A program made the position numbers and the translations under genes. A stretch of 64,000 nt of DNA from Gnetum montanum (Eukaryota; Streptophyta; Gnetopsida; Gnetales; Gnetaceae): contig MNCI01015796.1 of assembly GCA_015680685.1 (NCBI GenBank), positions 72,345 to 136,344 on the forward strand, written 5' to 3'. Each line of letters opens with the position of its first letter. The stretch's first letter is position 1. Below, piece after piece: positions 43,331 to 54,544 of this stretch. The notes under the pieces were generated by a model that worked only from the letters and a program-made list of their open reading frames with translations, did not search any database and was not told the origin of the DNA.

Positions 43331-43847
43331 CTTCGAGCATTTCCGTTTTGCAAAGTTCAAACTTTTCCAACAGGTAAATGCAGCCAATGCTTGAATTCAA
43401 GTGGTGTTTCTGTAGCACTGTCTGGTTTTGATTTCTTTCTTTCAAATACGGTCTATACCCTTAACTGCACAATGATTTATATGTGTTTTTAAACCTTTTT
43501 TAACCGAAAATTTTTAAAATGATTTGTGTGTTTTAAACCTTTTCTTAACCGAAGTCACGAGAAATTTTTAAAAAAAAATTGAAAAAAAAAAGAGTTAAAG
43601 GCGTAAGGATTAAGGTGTAACCATGGGATAGAACTCGAAAACATGAGGTTAAAGATGAAAGAGAAATCATGTAGTTGACGAGATATGATTAGGATGGTTA
43701 GAATGATGGTGAAAGAGAATTAATATTGCTGACCTGATTTTGAATTTTCCTTTTCAAATCAAATTCTGTTTCATCTTTCATAAGCATTTCAGATTTTCAC
43801 CAGAGGAGATACCATTTTCAATTCATTATTAAATAATTAAAAATATT

Positions 43848-44063
43848 ATTAACATAGTTTGTCCAATAGAATGATATCGAATTTTTCTTTTGTCGTTTAT
43901 TTACCCAGCACTTTTGGGAGGATGTGATTTGACTAACTAATGGCAGTTTGTTTTGTATTGATTGGGATTTGTGACGTTAAACCATGGTACTTGTGTTGGT
44001 ACTTGTGGAACTTTTGGGAGAAATTGGCTCAACATGATTACGTTGGCATTGGGAAATAGTGCA
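43848..44063 (+). repeat. Dispersed repeat, copy 1
   Basis: About 215 bp from ATTATTAACATAGTTTGTCC to TTGGGAAATAGTGCA, matching 49199-49408 in the same orientation with about 10 differences and one small gap (GTTGGTACTTGTGGA). It is bracketed by a 29-bp direct repeat, GAGATACCATTTTCAATTCA plus ATTATTAAA, at 43805 and 44068. Confidence 0.85.
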
Positions 44064-44094
44064 AAGGAGATACCATTTTCAATTCATTATTAAA

Positions 44095-44408
44095 CTAGCT
44101 TAGATATATATAATATATATATCTATAAATTGGCCAAGATGATTTTAACAAAAAAATGATGTTAAAAAGTTGGGAGGTAACAAGATAACTAAAAATGGAA
44201 TCACTCCCTCCTGTGTTTTTCTATCACTTAACCAATTTAGTTTTACCCTCTCGGTCAAGTTTGCTCTTTCTTTGTTAAGTGGTAAAACTAAATTGGTTAT
44301 CTTATTAGTTATCTTATTACCTCGTCCAGAGCTTTGTTAACATCATTTTTTTAAAAAAATCATCTCGGCCAATTTATAGATAGATAGATATATATATATC
44401 TAAGCTAG
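44095..44408. mobile_element. Foldback element or MITE with long inverted repeats
   Basis: It begins CTAGCTTAGATATATATAAT and ends ATATATATATCTAAGCTAG. Inward the arms keep pairing: TAAATTGGCCAAGATGATTT with AATCATCTCGGCCAATTTA, AGGTAACAAGATAACTAA with TTAGTTATCTTATTACCT, and ACCAATTTAGTTTTACC with GGTAAAACTAAATTGGT. Nearly the whole 314 bp could fold into one hairpin. No coding sequence is present, and a target-site duplication is not clear. It sits directly after the second 29-bp direct repeat. Confidence 0.8.
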
Positions 44409-44423
44409 GGGAGTGGTTTTGTG

Positions 44424-45170
44424 ACCTATGAGTAGAATTTAACTTTTTTAAAAGTTATTATCACTATTTGCATTCCAAATAATATATATTGGTAAACATA
44501 AATTGGTTAAAATAAAAGTTTATATATTTTGTATATGTTGATGAAAGAATACATTGCACAATTATTACAACAAACATTATAGAGCTGTATAATAGGATTG
44601 AGCAAAAGACAAAATACAATGATAAGTGTGAACTCAATATGCTTAATTTTTCAACTGAGCAAAATGAACTTGTGCAATTCTACTTTTGGAGATGTTTAGG
44701 ATCTGAAATCTCTTTGTATCTTTGCACATGAAAAGGAGGATGAATCTTTAAAGAATCAATAAACATTAGACCTGTAAATTTTTTTGTATAGCAGTTTCGT
44801 AGTCTATGAGTAGAATTTAATTATTATTTTTATTTTTTAAGTTATCATCACTATTTGCATTTCAAATAATATATACTTGTAAACATAAATTGGTTAAAAT
44901 AAAAGTTTATATATTTTGTATATGTTGATGAAAGAATACATTGCACAATTATTGTAACAAACATTACAGAGCTATATAAAAGAATTAGGCAAAAGACAAA
45001 ATACAATGATAAATGTGAATTCAATATGCCTAATTCTCCAACTGAGCAAAATGAACTTGTGCAATTCTATTTTGGAGATGTTTAACATCTAAAATCTTTC
45101 TGTATCTTTGCACATGAAAAGGAGGATAAATCTTTAAAGAATCAATGATCTTGACTCCAGATAATGTAAC
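44424..45170 (+). repeat. Two tandem copies of a 378-bp unit
   Basis: Copy 1 begins CTATGAGTAGAATTTAA at about 44426 and copy 2 at about 44804. Matching landmarks include GGTTAAAATAAAAGTTTATA, GAAAGAATACATTGCACAAT and CACATGAAAAGGAGGAT. Identity is high (about 90% by eye). No reading frame is shared by both copies. Confidence 0.9.
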
Positions 45171-45235
45171 AAACATAATCATCATCACCTTAACCGTTGC
45201 CATGATCGTAATCGTCACTATAGCCATAATCGTCA

Positions 45236-45800
45236 CCATTTATAATAATAATAGATATTCATTATTACTGTAATCGTAACCATCACCATTTATAATAATA
45301 ATAAATATTCAATATTATCCACCATTTATAATAATAAATATTCATTATTATCCACGTCGGGCCCTACACGTGAGGAAATACGAAGAGATGAATAAGCTCA
45401 TGGGGAGTCCAAAGGTCAGGGGGCATCACTGTTTATAATAATAATAAATATTCATTATTATTGTAATCATAACCATCACCATTTATAATAATAATAAATA
45501 TTTAATATTACCCACTATTTATAATAATAAATATTCATTATTACCCACGTCGAGTCTTATACATGAAGGAATATAAAAAGATGAATGGGGAGCCCAAGGG
45601 TCAAGGGGCATCAATTGAATAGAAATTCGACTCCCCTGCAGTGACTCTTTGGCTCCCTTGCATGTGATGTGTGCATATGAAGGAATACAAAGAGATGAAT
45701 GGGAAGCTCAGGGGTTAGGGAACATTAATTGAGTAGAGATTTAACTCCCATGTATTGATTCTTTAGCTCCCATGCATGTGGCACATGTGCATGAGGAAAT
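45236..45800 (+). repeat. Nested tandem array, ATAATAATAAATATTCATTA unit
   Basis: TTTATAATAATAATAAATATTCATTATTA recurs six times at about 45240-45545, within a larger period of about 185 bp that adds CCCACGTCGGGCC and GGAAATACGAAGAGATGAAT. A second related array with a period near 130 bp (GACTCTTTGGCTCCC, GGAATACAAAGAGATGAATG) runs to about 45810. Confidence 0.8.
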
Positions 45801-46065
45801 ACGAAGAGATCAAACTAAATTGGCACTGCAACATATATTTGTAATGCATATTTGTTCATGAAGATATAAAAAATCATGTTACAAATACATAAATAATGTT
45901 ATTATTATATCACGAGCGGGCTTTTGTATGTTGACATTATTGTTACAATGGACAAGATATAAATAATGCTAACACCTCATTCATAATTATTATATTATAA
46001 TTATTGTGGAATCCAATAAATGTTATGAGATTATTATAATTAGAGCAATAATCCATAATTATAAT

Positions 46066-46201
46066 NNNNNNNNNNNNNNNNNNNNNNNNNNNNNNNNNNN
46101 NNNNNNNNNNNNNNNNNNNNNNNNNNNNNNNNNNNNNNNNNNNNNNNNNNNNNNNNNNNNNNNNNNNNNNNNNNNNNNNNNNNNNNNNNNNNNNNNNNNN
46201 N
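46066..46201. other. Assembly gap (136 N)
   Basis: Unknown bases flanked on both sides by related repeat text: GTGACTCTTTGGCTCCC before the gap and GTAGTGACTCTTTGACT after it. The gap therefore lies in a tandem array and its true length is uncertain. The open frame that appears to span it is an artefact. Confidence 0.95.
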
Positions 46202-47369
46202 CGAGATTATAAATAACCAAGATAAATATAATTATTGGCTCTCTTGTAGTGACTCTTTGACTAGGGGAGATTTATAAATAATTGGTTATTTATGATTATG
46301 ACAAGACATGTGCGTCGGTGGAGAGCTTGTCGCTATTTTCCTCAACATTGGCTAGGATCATCACAACATGATCTTGTTGGAGATCTTCCCAAGGTCTAGG
46401 CTACTAGAGGTGCAAAAGTTTTCATTTTTAAAATTTACCAGGTTAACAACCATATCATCCATTAGATTGCATCAATCAAAGAATATGTACATAAAGAAAA
46501 AGCCTCATTGCATGCGAGAAGGTAAGAAGAAATTATCAAATTTGAACTCTTTAAGTTGTCCCAATAAGTAGGAAAAATTGTTAAAATTATAACCAAAGTC
46601 AGGCCGACATCTCAAATTGGCTAATAATTTTCATGTGCTAGCAAAAATGCTAACGCTTTTGCATTTTATTAAAATGCATATTGCAAACGAAAAAGCAATC
46701 ATAATCGTAACAACTAAGCGCATCTACTCCATGGTAACTGCTGAATTTTAAAGCACAACCATAGAAATGATAAAACCTACACAAAATATACAAAGAGATA
46801 AAGAGAACATGAATTATAAATGTTTTACATTGAAAAAGGATATAGCAAAAGAAGATTACTCAAGATAGTAGTAGAAAATTACAATTTTAGAATTCCCTGC
46901 CACTCCAGAAAGCATTGAAAAAAGAACAGAACCAAACTTTAGAATGTTTTTGCATTGGAAATGTAAATGTATAGGAAAACATGCTAAGTATTGATGACAG
47001 AAGAGCTCGGCTTGAAGTGAAACTATGAAAATTGTACAAAATTATCAAAATGTAATGTTCAACACGTTAAAATTCACTATAAAAAGTTAACAAAAACACA
47101 TTAAAAAACTAGTAGAAAGTTTGTTTCTAGAAAGAGATTCCAATAACCAAAGGCTATTGTTGACACAGAAACTTTAGAAGAACCTTCCCTTCAGGCTGCA
47201 GCTTCAACTATAGCCATTACTGTCCTTCCTCAAATGTCTCTGGCTCTACCCCTCATCCTTCCCCTGCCTGCAAAATTTTATGATTAAAACATACATTTAG
47301 ACAAAGCTACTCAAGAAACATATTGGCCTAATTCATATATAAATTTTATCAAAAAAAAAAACCTAAATG
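46202..47369. other. No gene seen; AT-rich intergenic DNA
   Basis: Apart from the first 70 bases, which continue the tandem array, I see no repeat structure or sustained frame. A short GC-richer patch at about 47190-47275 on the minus strand may be another exon remnant, perhaps linked to the subtilase pseudogene, but I do not recognise it. Confidence 0.4.
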
Positions 47370-47379
47370 AAAAGATCTT

Positions 47380-48185
47380 TTAGCTATTATAACAAAAATT
47401 GTATTATGATTCACACCTCCTCTACCTTCGAGGTCCAAGCTACCACAGGTGTAGAAGTTTGCATTTCCATCGCCATCGAGGCTGGTGTTTCCAGCATAGA
47501 TGAATGTTAGATTTAGATCTTCCAGTAGCAGTTCCCCAGAGTAGAGTGAGGTTCCGACATACTTGTTGTCATCGACGAGCATTGTGATGGCTGGGAAGTC
47601 ACGGTCAAGGGTGCTAGCAACAATGGTCATGATCCAAGGCACGAGATTTGAGGTGATGTTAGCACTGTGTCTGGAGTTTCCAATCGAGCAAGTGACAAAG
47701 ACATGACAGTGGACTGCAATGGTGAAGGCACCGATGGCAATGCTGTTGGTGTAGTACTACTACAAGTTGTCACCAAGTAAGAGTGAAAGCATGTCAATGC
47801 CATTAGACAGAGTGGCATCCATGGCCGCAAGGATGTTGGAGCTAGAGCAGCTACAATCCCACTAGACCTTGTAGATGGCGATCTGTGCAAACCAGGCCAT
47901 GCTGCAGGTAGTGTCGTTGGCATAGCCGAGCATGCTGGCGTCGACCACGGCGTTACTGGCAATTGTTGATGACGTGTGCATGTCGTGGCCCTTGGTGTTG
48001 AGCAAGGATGCAGCAAGGGCCGAATGGCCTACTACCTTATTGCTGCCTTGGTTGAAGAAGCACATGTCGATGAGCTTGTTATTGCAGTTGAAGCATGGGC
48101 CACCATCGTAGGTGCCTTTCCAGCGCTCTAGCAGAGCTCCAAAACTGGCATCATCAAAGTTGGTTTGGTTGGGCTAGGTGGTCTG
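47380..48185 (-). pseudogene. Subtilisin-like serine protease (subtilase) pseudogene
   Basis: The minus strand encodes the middle of a plant subtilase: DDASFGALLERWKGTYDGG and CNNKLIDMCFFNQGSN (48160-48035), the catalytic His region as GHDMHTSSTIASNAVVDASM (normally GHGTHTSSTAAGN), MAWFAQIAIYKV, NILAAMDATLSNGIDMLSL, an oxyanion-type SIGNSRHSA (normally SAGNSGPSA), PWIMTIVASTLDRDFPA and KYVGTSLYSGELL. Such enzymes are secreted into the cell wall. The signal peptide, prodomain, Asp motif and the catalytic Ser region are absent. In-frame stops occur (after AIYKV, for example) and there are frame shifts. The segment carrying the His region is duplicated upstream (see 47829-49145). Confidence 0.85.
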
Positions 48186-49145
48186 CAGTAGTAGTTGCAG
48201 ACGGAGATAGAGACAGAATAGAAATGGAATTCTCATTCCCATTTTGCATTTGGTTGCATTTGGTCTTTTTATGTGTGCAGTGGGAATACAAAAAGCTATG
48301 GCTCTTTGGTTCACATTCTACACAACGGGAATACGAAAAGGTATGGCTCTTCGAATGATGTGGAGGGCATTACTTGGAGGGTGAAAAATCCACTCCCCCC
48401 TCCCCCTTATCCTATGAGAACATGGAGGGTGAAAAATCCACTCCCCCCTCCTCCCCTATCCTATGAGATGAGTTGGCCTCTCGGCCAAAACAAGGATGTC
48501 AGAGCTAAAGTAGCCACAGTCTCACCAGACCTTGTAGATGGCGATCTGTGCAAACCAGGCCATGCTACAGGTAGTGTCTTTGGCATAGATGAGCACGCTG
48601 ACGTTGACCATGGCATTGTTGGTGATTGTTGATGATGCATGCATGTCGTGGCCCTGGGTGTTGAGCGAGGATGCAGTAAGGGCTGACTAGCCTACTACCT
48701 TATTGCTACCTTGGTTGAAGAAGCACATGCCAATGAGCTTGTTATTGCAGTTGAAGCATGGGCCACCATCGTAGGTGCCTTTCCAGCACTCCAATAGAGC
48801 TCCAAAGCTGGCATCATCAAAGCTGGTATGGTTGGGCTAGGTGGCCTATAGCAGCAGTTGCAGACAGAGACAGAGATAGAATGGAAATGAAATTCTCATT
48901 CCCATTTTGCATTTGGTTGCATTTGGCCTTTTTGTGTGTGCAATGGAAATATGAAAAGCTATGGCTCTTTGGTTCACATTCTACGCAACGGGAATATGAA
49001 AAGGTGTGGCTCTTTGAATGATGTGGAGGGCATTACTTGGAGGGTGACAAATCCACTCCCCCCTCTTCCTTATCCTATGAGAACATGGAGGGTGACAAAT
49101 CCACTCCCCCCTCCCCCTATCCTATGAGACGAGTTGGCCTCTCTG
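47829..49145 (-). repeat. Tandem duplication of a 660-bp subtilase segment
   Basis: Unit 47829-48490 recurs at 48491-49145. Landmarks are ACCTTGTAGATGGCGATCTG, GGGCCACCATCGTAGGTGCC, CATTCCCATTTTGCATTTGG and TATCCTATGAGA. Each unit holds the catalytic-His piece of the pseudogene plus about 300 bp of non-coding sequence with its own short repeats (TCCACTCCCCCCTC twice per unit). The second unit decodes to the same protein piece with extra stops. Confidence 0.85.
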
Positions 49146-49198
49146 CAAAAACCCCCCTATCCTATGAGACGATTTGGCCTCTCGGCCAAAATAATTAG

Positions 49199-49408
49199 AA
49201 ATATTATTAACATAGTTTGTCCAATAGAATGATATCAGATTTTTCTTTTGTCATTTATTTACCTAGCACTTTTGGGAGGATGTGATTTGACTAACTAATG
49301 GCAGTTTGTTTTGTATTGATTGGGATTTGTGACGTTAAACCATGGTACTGGTGTAAATTTTGGGAGAAATTGGCTCAACATGATTATGTTGGCATTGGGA
49401 AATAGTGC
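49199..49408 (+). repeat. Dispersed repeat, copy 2
   Basis: The partner of 43848-44063, 5.4 kb away and in the same orientation. This copy lacks the flanking 29-bp direct repeats and the adjoining foldback element, so it shows the unit itself can move or be duplicated without them. Confidence 0.85.
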
Positions 49409-49700
49409 AATCATTTTATTTTTACCTCAGCAAGAGCCTGTGCGGTCAAGTTTTTGGCTGTCTAAATTTTTTCTCTCCGTTTTTTCCATGTTTCAAGAGT
49501 CATGAATTTATAGAGGAAGAAATAGGTTAGAAAAGCCAAGAAAAGTAGGAATAGTAGGTTAGAAAAGGATTGTTTTAGAAAAATGATAGAGAAAAAGGGG
49601 GCGCGAGAGGCGGGGGGGGATGGTGGCGGGCATGGAGGTGGTGGTGTTGGACCTCGAAAAGAAGTTCTATTGCTGTTAAGTGTATCAATTACAGTAACCT

Positions 49701-49826
49701 GAATAAGTAGGGTTAAGGGAAACGGGAAGGTGAGAGCACTATGAATAAGTAGGGTTAAGGGGAAGGGGAAGCTGAGAGCACTGTGAATAAGTAGGGTTAA
49801 GTGGAAGGGGAAGCTGAGAGCATTGT
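49701..49826 (+). repeat. 42-bp tandem repeat, three copies
   Basis: Units start GAATAAGTAGGGTTAAG at 49701, 49743 and 49785 and end GAGAGCACTGT. The purine strand bias is strong. A G-rich, C-poor tract (GCGGGGGGGGATGGTGGCGGG) lies just upstream at about 49610. Confidence 0.9.
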
Positions 49827-50189
49827 GAATGAAACTTGGGAACAGCCTCATAAATAAACAAGTATTAAAGGTGTAAACCTAAATTGGGACACTATCAAAC
49901 ACTCACACATACTGACTCATTACAAGATAGAATGACATAGAATTAGATGAGGCAAAGAGCTCTCAATTAAGGATAGAGAGAGTTCCAATGGTGACTCCAC
50001 ACAACAGAAGGGGGATGCTTCCTTGCAAAGATTACTGATGATGAGTGTTACTGGAACGCACTGGTCTTTTCCACGGCTATAAGAGATGAACCAATTGATG
50101 ACTATCTAGATTGAACTTGGATGCTTAATATGTGAGTTGGAAATGAATGAGGCGAAAGATCTGCAACTTCTCCAATTGGTGAGCAAACA

Positions 50190-50760
50190 TTTATTAAAAT
50201 AATCTATTCTTTGAAATATAACATTGCATCTTCGCTTCCAAATAATATAAAATAGTAGGCTTAATAACTTTCGATAGAAACTTGAGATTAGCAGAAGTAA
50301 TGTTCAAAAAGCCGAATATGGCATCCTCTTGAGATAGTTTGTATGATGGAAAAACTATGGAAGCCCACTCCCACACATGCTAAGCAAAGAGACAATGCCA
50401 AAACACATGGACAAAGTTATCTTGTCCACCACAGAGAGGGCAATTGGGATTGGGAATCCCCAAATATTCTAAACGTTTACCAATAGGTAGACCATGGTGG
50501 AGGAGACACTAGAGGAACTGCTTAATTTTGGGTAGGGTCGGAAGTTTCCAAATATGTTGGAAGAAAGGGATCCAAAATGTTGTTGACTCTTGTTTGTGCC
50601 AATACTTATTGTAGCGTTGAATGACCTTAGATGGGTCGTGCATAAGATGAAAGGGGACAAATGGTTAGTAGGGTAAGAGTTTAACCCCATTAAGCCATTG
50701 AAGGCCTTGAAAAGGGCTTTGCATTGTAACATCAAGTTGCCAATGACCGTGGAGAAAGGA
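50190..50760 (-). mobile_element. L1-type LINE remnant, zf-RVT region
   Basis: The minus strand reads HIWKLPTLPKIKQFL ... HHGLPIGKRLEYLGI and NPNCPLCGGQDNFVHVFWHC followed by HVWEWASIVFPSYKL. This is the zinc-binding C-terminal domain of plant L1-like ORF2 proteins (CPLC-x-x-x-E/D-x-x-x-H-x-F-x-x-C). The RT domain is not present in the window. A few stops interrupt the frame. The AT-rich stretch 49860-50180 may be its 3' tail. Confidence 0.8.
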
Positions 50761-51299
50761 GAATGCCTATTTGTGGTAACGTTCTCTCATTGTTTCAAGT
50801 ATAAATAACGATCATCATTAGCATCATTATAATTTTTGAACAAGAAATGAGACAAAGAAGATATGTTCCTCTTGTTTCATCTTTTATCCTTTTGAAGAAT
50901 TGTAATAGTTGTTCTCTATGAAGAGCCTTTTATTCTCATAATTTCTTAATTAAGCTTTCCATTGTTGCAACAAGTATATTAGTTGAGTTTTCACACTCAT
51001 TCTTACATAGATGTTTACAATCTTTCACATTCTTTGATAGTCATAAAATTTTTTTATATTCTTTCATAGCCCTTACAAGTTACAACCTTTTAATTTCTCA
51101 CATATTTGAAAGCCTAGACCAACATGTCTCAAGGGATGAAGGCCATGCATTTGTGAGATTCTTGAGGATTTTTTGCTTTATTATGTTTACAAGATGTCTA
51201 GTTTCATGTTTTTAGTTGCCTTGGATTCAAGTTTTAGTTCTTGTGAAGGTCGGGTTAAATTAAGGATATACTCTTAAAGCCCTAATTTGTGCTTCATCA

Positions 51300-52215
51300 T
51301 TATGGACGAGCTTGTTTGCCTTCATTATGGATGAGCTAACCAATGATATTCAAGATGATATTCTTTGGTGTATGCTCATTGCAAATAATATTGCTTTGGT
51401 GGATGAGTCTCATGAAGTCTTGGTAGAAAAATTAGACTTGGGGAAAGTATCAAAAAGTTGAGGATTATTAATACTCAAATGGAATATATTGGGCACATTT
51501 TTAATGGAGAAAAGTAACAAGATTAGAATCCAAAGCCAAGGAGTTGAAGATTAGTAGAGGTAAAACATATTATATAGGGTGCACTTTTAGTGGAGAGAGT
51601 AATTAAGAAACAAAGATTAGAATATAAGACCAAGAATTTGCTCAATGTAAGTAATTCAAATACTTGGAGTATTGATGTGACAAACAAAATTGACATAGGA
51701 TGAAGGAAAATGGTAAGGAGCTAGTGGTATTCTTTGTGATAGAAGAATATTTATTGGGTTGAAGGGTAAGTTTTACACAATTGCTATTAGACTTACCATT
51801 CTTTATGATGCGGAATGTTGACCTTAAAAAAGAAAACATCATGCACAACACATGCATGTGGTAGAGGTGTGTATGCTAAGGTGGATGTTGGATGTGACTA
51901 GAAAAGATCAAATCAACAACTCTCTTATTAGGGAAAGTTTAGGAGTAGTTCCCATAGATGAGAAGATTAAGAAAAGTTGTCTTAGATGGTTTGGTCATGT
52001 TAAGAAGGCCAAAGAATGATCTATTAGAAAAGGTCACTTCATTAAAGTTGAAGGAAACCAACAAAGAGGTAGATCAAAACATACATGGTTTACTTGCATA
52101 AATAAAGGCATACAAGATTTGAGTATTAATGCTTATTTTGCTCTTAATAGAAGTGAATGACAAAATATCTCATGTAGTTGACCCCATGTAGTTGAAATAA
52201 GGCTAGATGATGACA
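51300..52215 (+). mobile_element. RTE-like LINE remnant, 3' end of ORF2
   Basis: Pieces in order: the RT end (ALVDESHEVLVEKLD), YDAEC, then MLDVTRKDQINNSLIRESLG, PIDEKIKKSCLRWFGHVKKA, GNQQRGRSKHTWFTCINKGI and LNRSE-QNIS (51860-52170). The R-W-F-G-H-V ... R-G-R-x-K-x-T-W pattern is characteristic of the C-terminus of plant RTE-type LINEs. It ends in AAGGCTAGATGATGACAACA, the short ATGATGA-type tail of that group. Stops and frame shifts are many. Confidence 0.8.
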
Positions 52216-53829
52216 ACAATGAAGAGAATTATTAATTTAAGTGTTTAATTATATATTTATGTTCAATATCCTTGTTAGTTCTACCCTTAGTCTAGATATG
52301 TTTTCTATTAGGGATTGAAGTTTTAAAAGTTTGCATGAATTATTTTACCAATTTATGTTCAAGATTGAGGTAGAATTTTCATGTTTTGAGTGGCCCAATT
52401 TGTTTGTAAGAAGAGACCTGTTTTGTTTGAATTATAAAATCTCATTAATTAGGGAAGATTTGTAGGAGATACAAGCCTTTCCATGTTTGTGGTCATTGTG
52501 CTTTGTGATTTTGGGCATTTTGCACATTCTTTTTAGCTCCTTTGATAAGAATTTTGGTGTTTATGAAAGGGCAATTTATGTTGAAGAGAAAGCACTCTTT
52601 ATTTTGTAACATGGGCTTACTCTTTTTATTTTTTATTTTTTTGGGTGTTTTTCATAAAGGAGCCTTCAAATTGAGTGTTTTTTGAGCCTCCCATGCTCAT
52701 ATGTTTTTGCACTCTAATTCTAGGCATTTTATTATTTGAATTAGCCTAATTGTAAAGATCATCAAGCCATTTTAGTTTTTCCTCTTGGTTCTCTTTCATG
52801 GACATGAATTTTTGTAAAATTCAAATTGAATTAAGTAAATCAATGTCTTCAAATCTCCTCATCAATTATGCACATGAGGTCCTACATGTTTTCACTCTCA
52901 ACCGACAAAGTATGTGATGAATTTGCATGGAATTGGGCATTAATTGTGTTTAGGTTTCATGTTCAAGGGTTCAATGTAGTTATATTATGACTTGTAGTTT
53001 GTGCAGCCACAAAAGGTTGAGATTCACTATGACTCCATCGTGAGCTTAGTTTAAACTCACTATAACATGTAGTAAAATTTTCTATAAACAATGACCTATA
53101 ATTAACTTGTGGATAAGATGGCATTTTAGGGCCACTAGAATAGTTCATGACCATGACCCATGGTCAACTTGCAGTGAACATTATTTTAGCAATTTTTTAT
53201 GGATTGTAGCTTGTGGTCCACTTATAGTGGTTGTTCTAAGATGATTTTAAAGCACTGCACATGTTGCAATTTTACTAGAGGCAAAAGAATGAAGAGCAAA
53301 GTCAAGAATTGATGACAATCGATGACATCCTACTGGAACAACTCTAACATGTTCCTTTGCTCAAAACATATATCATGAAATTTTTAATCATCTATCTTAG
53401 GACATGATTAGTTACATTCATGTCATGGATCATTTCATCATCTATCTTAGCACATGATCAGTTATATAATTTTCCTAATGTTTGTATCAATTTGGATGTG
53501 GGTTGCATGTTGAGTTAAGAGATTCATAAATCCATAAAAATTATGCTTTTTGAGGTTATATCAAGAAATATTTAAAAAGAAATAGAAGGCATATTTAGTA
53601 GCTTACATAGAAATTCAATAATTTACTTAAATCTTATTTAATATTTGCAAATTCCGACAATCAAGCACACCTTTAATTTTAAACCATTATGAGTGAGGTT
53701 AAAGTTTAAGTTTCACTTCAGATATTTTCAAAGAAATTAATCTTTTTTATTAGCTTAATGTATTGTTATAGATTTATTTTTTGAGTAAACAAACATGAGG
53801 GTTGGTACCACAATCCTTACCTACATAGC
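52216..53829. other. No gene seen
   Basis: AT-rich sequence without a sustained frame. A short phrase (ATCATCTATCTTAG-ACATGAT) is repeated at about 53389 and 53440. No recognised repeat family. Confidence 0.4.
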
Positions 53830-54386
53830 TGATGAGTGGCGAGAGTTTCCAATGCCTAACCATACAAGTCATAAGGGTACACATGTGACCAAATTGCAAT
53901 CCGTGGATGAGACAATGTAAGTATACTAGTAAGTTGATGATAAGTTTGCGATTATTGTCTTCTCACCAAAGTTAGTGAGGTTAAAGAACGTATGGTTTAA
54001 TATGATTATCTAATGTTGAATGACTCTTAGGATACTAATATGAAACATAGTGAATTAAATATGAATTCTATTAACTAAGAACAATGTAAACACAAACCTA
54101 TTCTACCCTAACAACATTAAGTATCCATTCCCAACTTGCTAGATATACCCTAGGCTAATATAACCATTACTAGAATTATCAAGTGACTAGCCACTAAGCA
54201 AATCAAGCTTAGCCACTACTAAGTTATCAAATGATTATATTTGTATGCTCAAAATCGATTGTACTTATTCCACTAATTGACTAATAGATATTGAAATGTA
54301 AAAGACATTGAAATGTAAATAACATTAGAAATATAAATTGCATAGGAAAGTAAATCTAATCTAACTAAAATGTTGCAATGATGAAG
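53830..54386 (-). repeat. 3' LTR of Athila VII, outer part
   Basis: It begins TGATGAGTGGCGAGAGTTTCC and follows the family LTR to GCAATGATGAAG, where a foreign LTR is inserted (54387-61778). The LTR resumes at 61779. The last five bases, TGAAG, are the target-site duplication. Confidence 0.85.
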
Positions 54387-54544
54387 TGTTGACCTTTTGG
54401 TATGTCAAAACCTTAAGGAAAATGAAGAACATAGAATGTTGCGAAATGTGATGATTTTGCAGGGTATGAAAGAGAACTCAAGAAATTAGATCTACAAAGA
54501 GATGTTAAGGTGGAGACTACAAGGACTTAAGGGAGCATGGACGA

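Noticed and set aside
46006-46212. Open frame across the N run
   Set aside because: It is open only because unknown bases were translated as X; the flanks are tandem-repeat DNA.
47380-48185. Functional subtilase
   Set aside because: Asp and Ser catalytic regions and the prodomain are missing, and there are stops and frame shifts.
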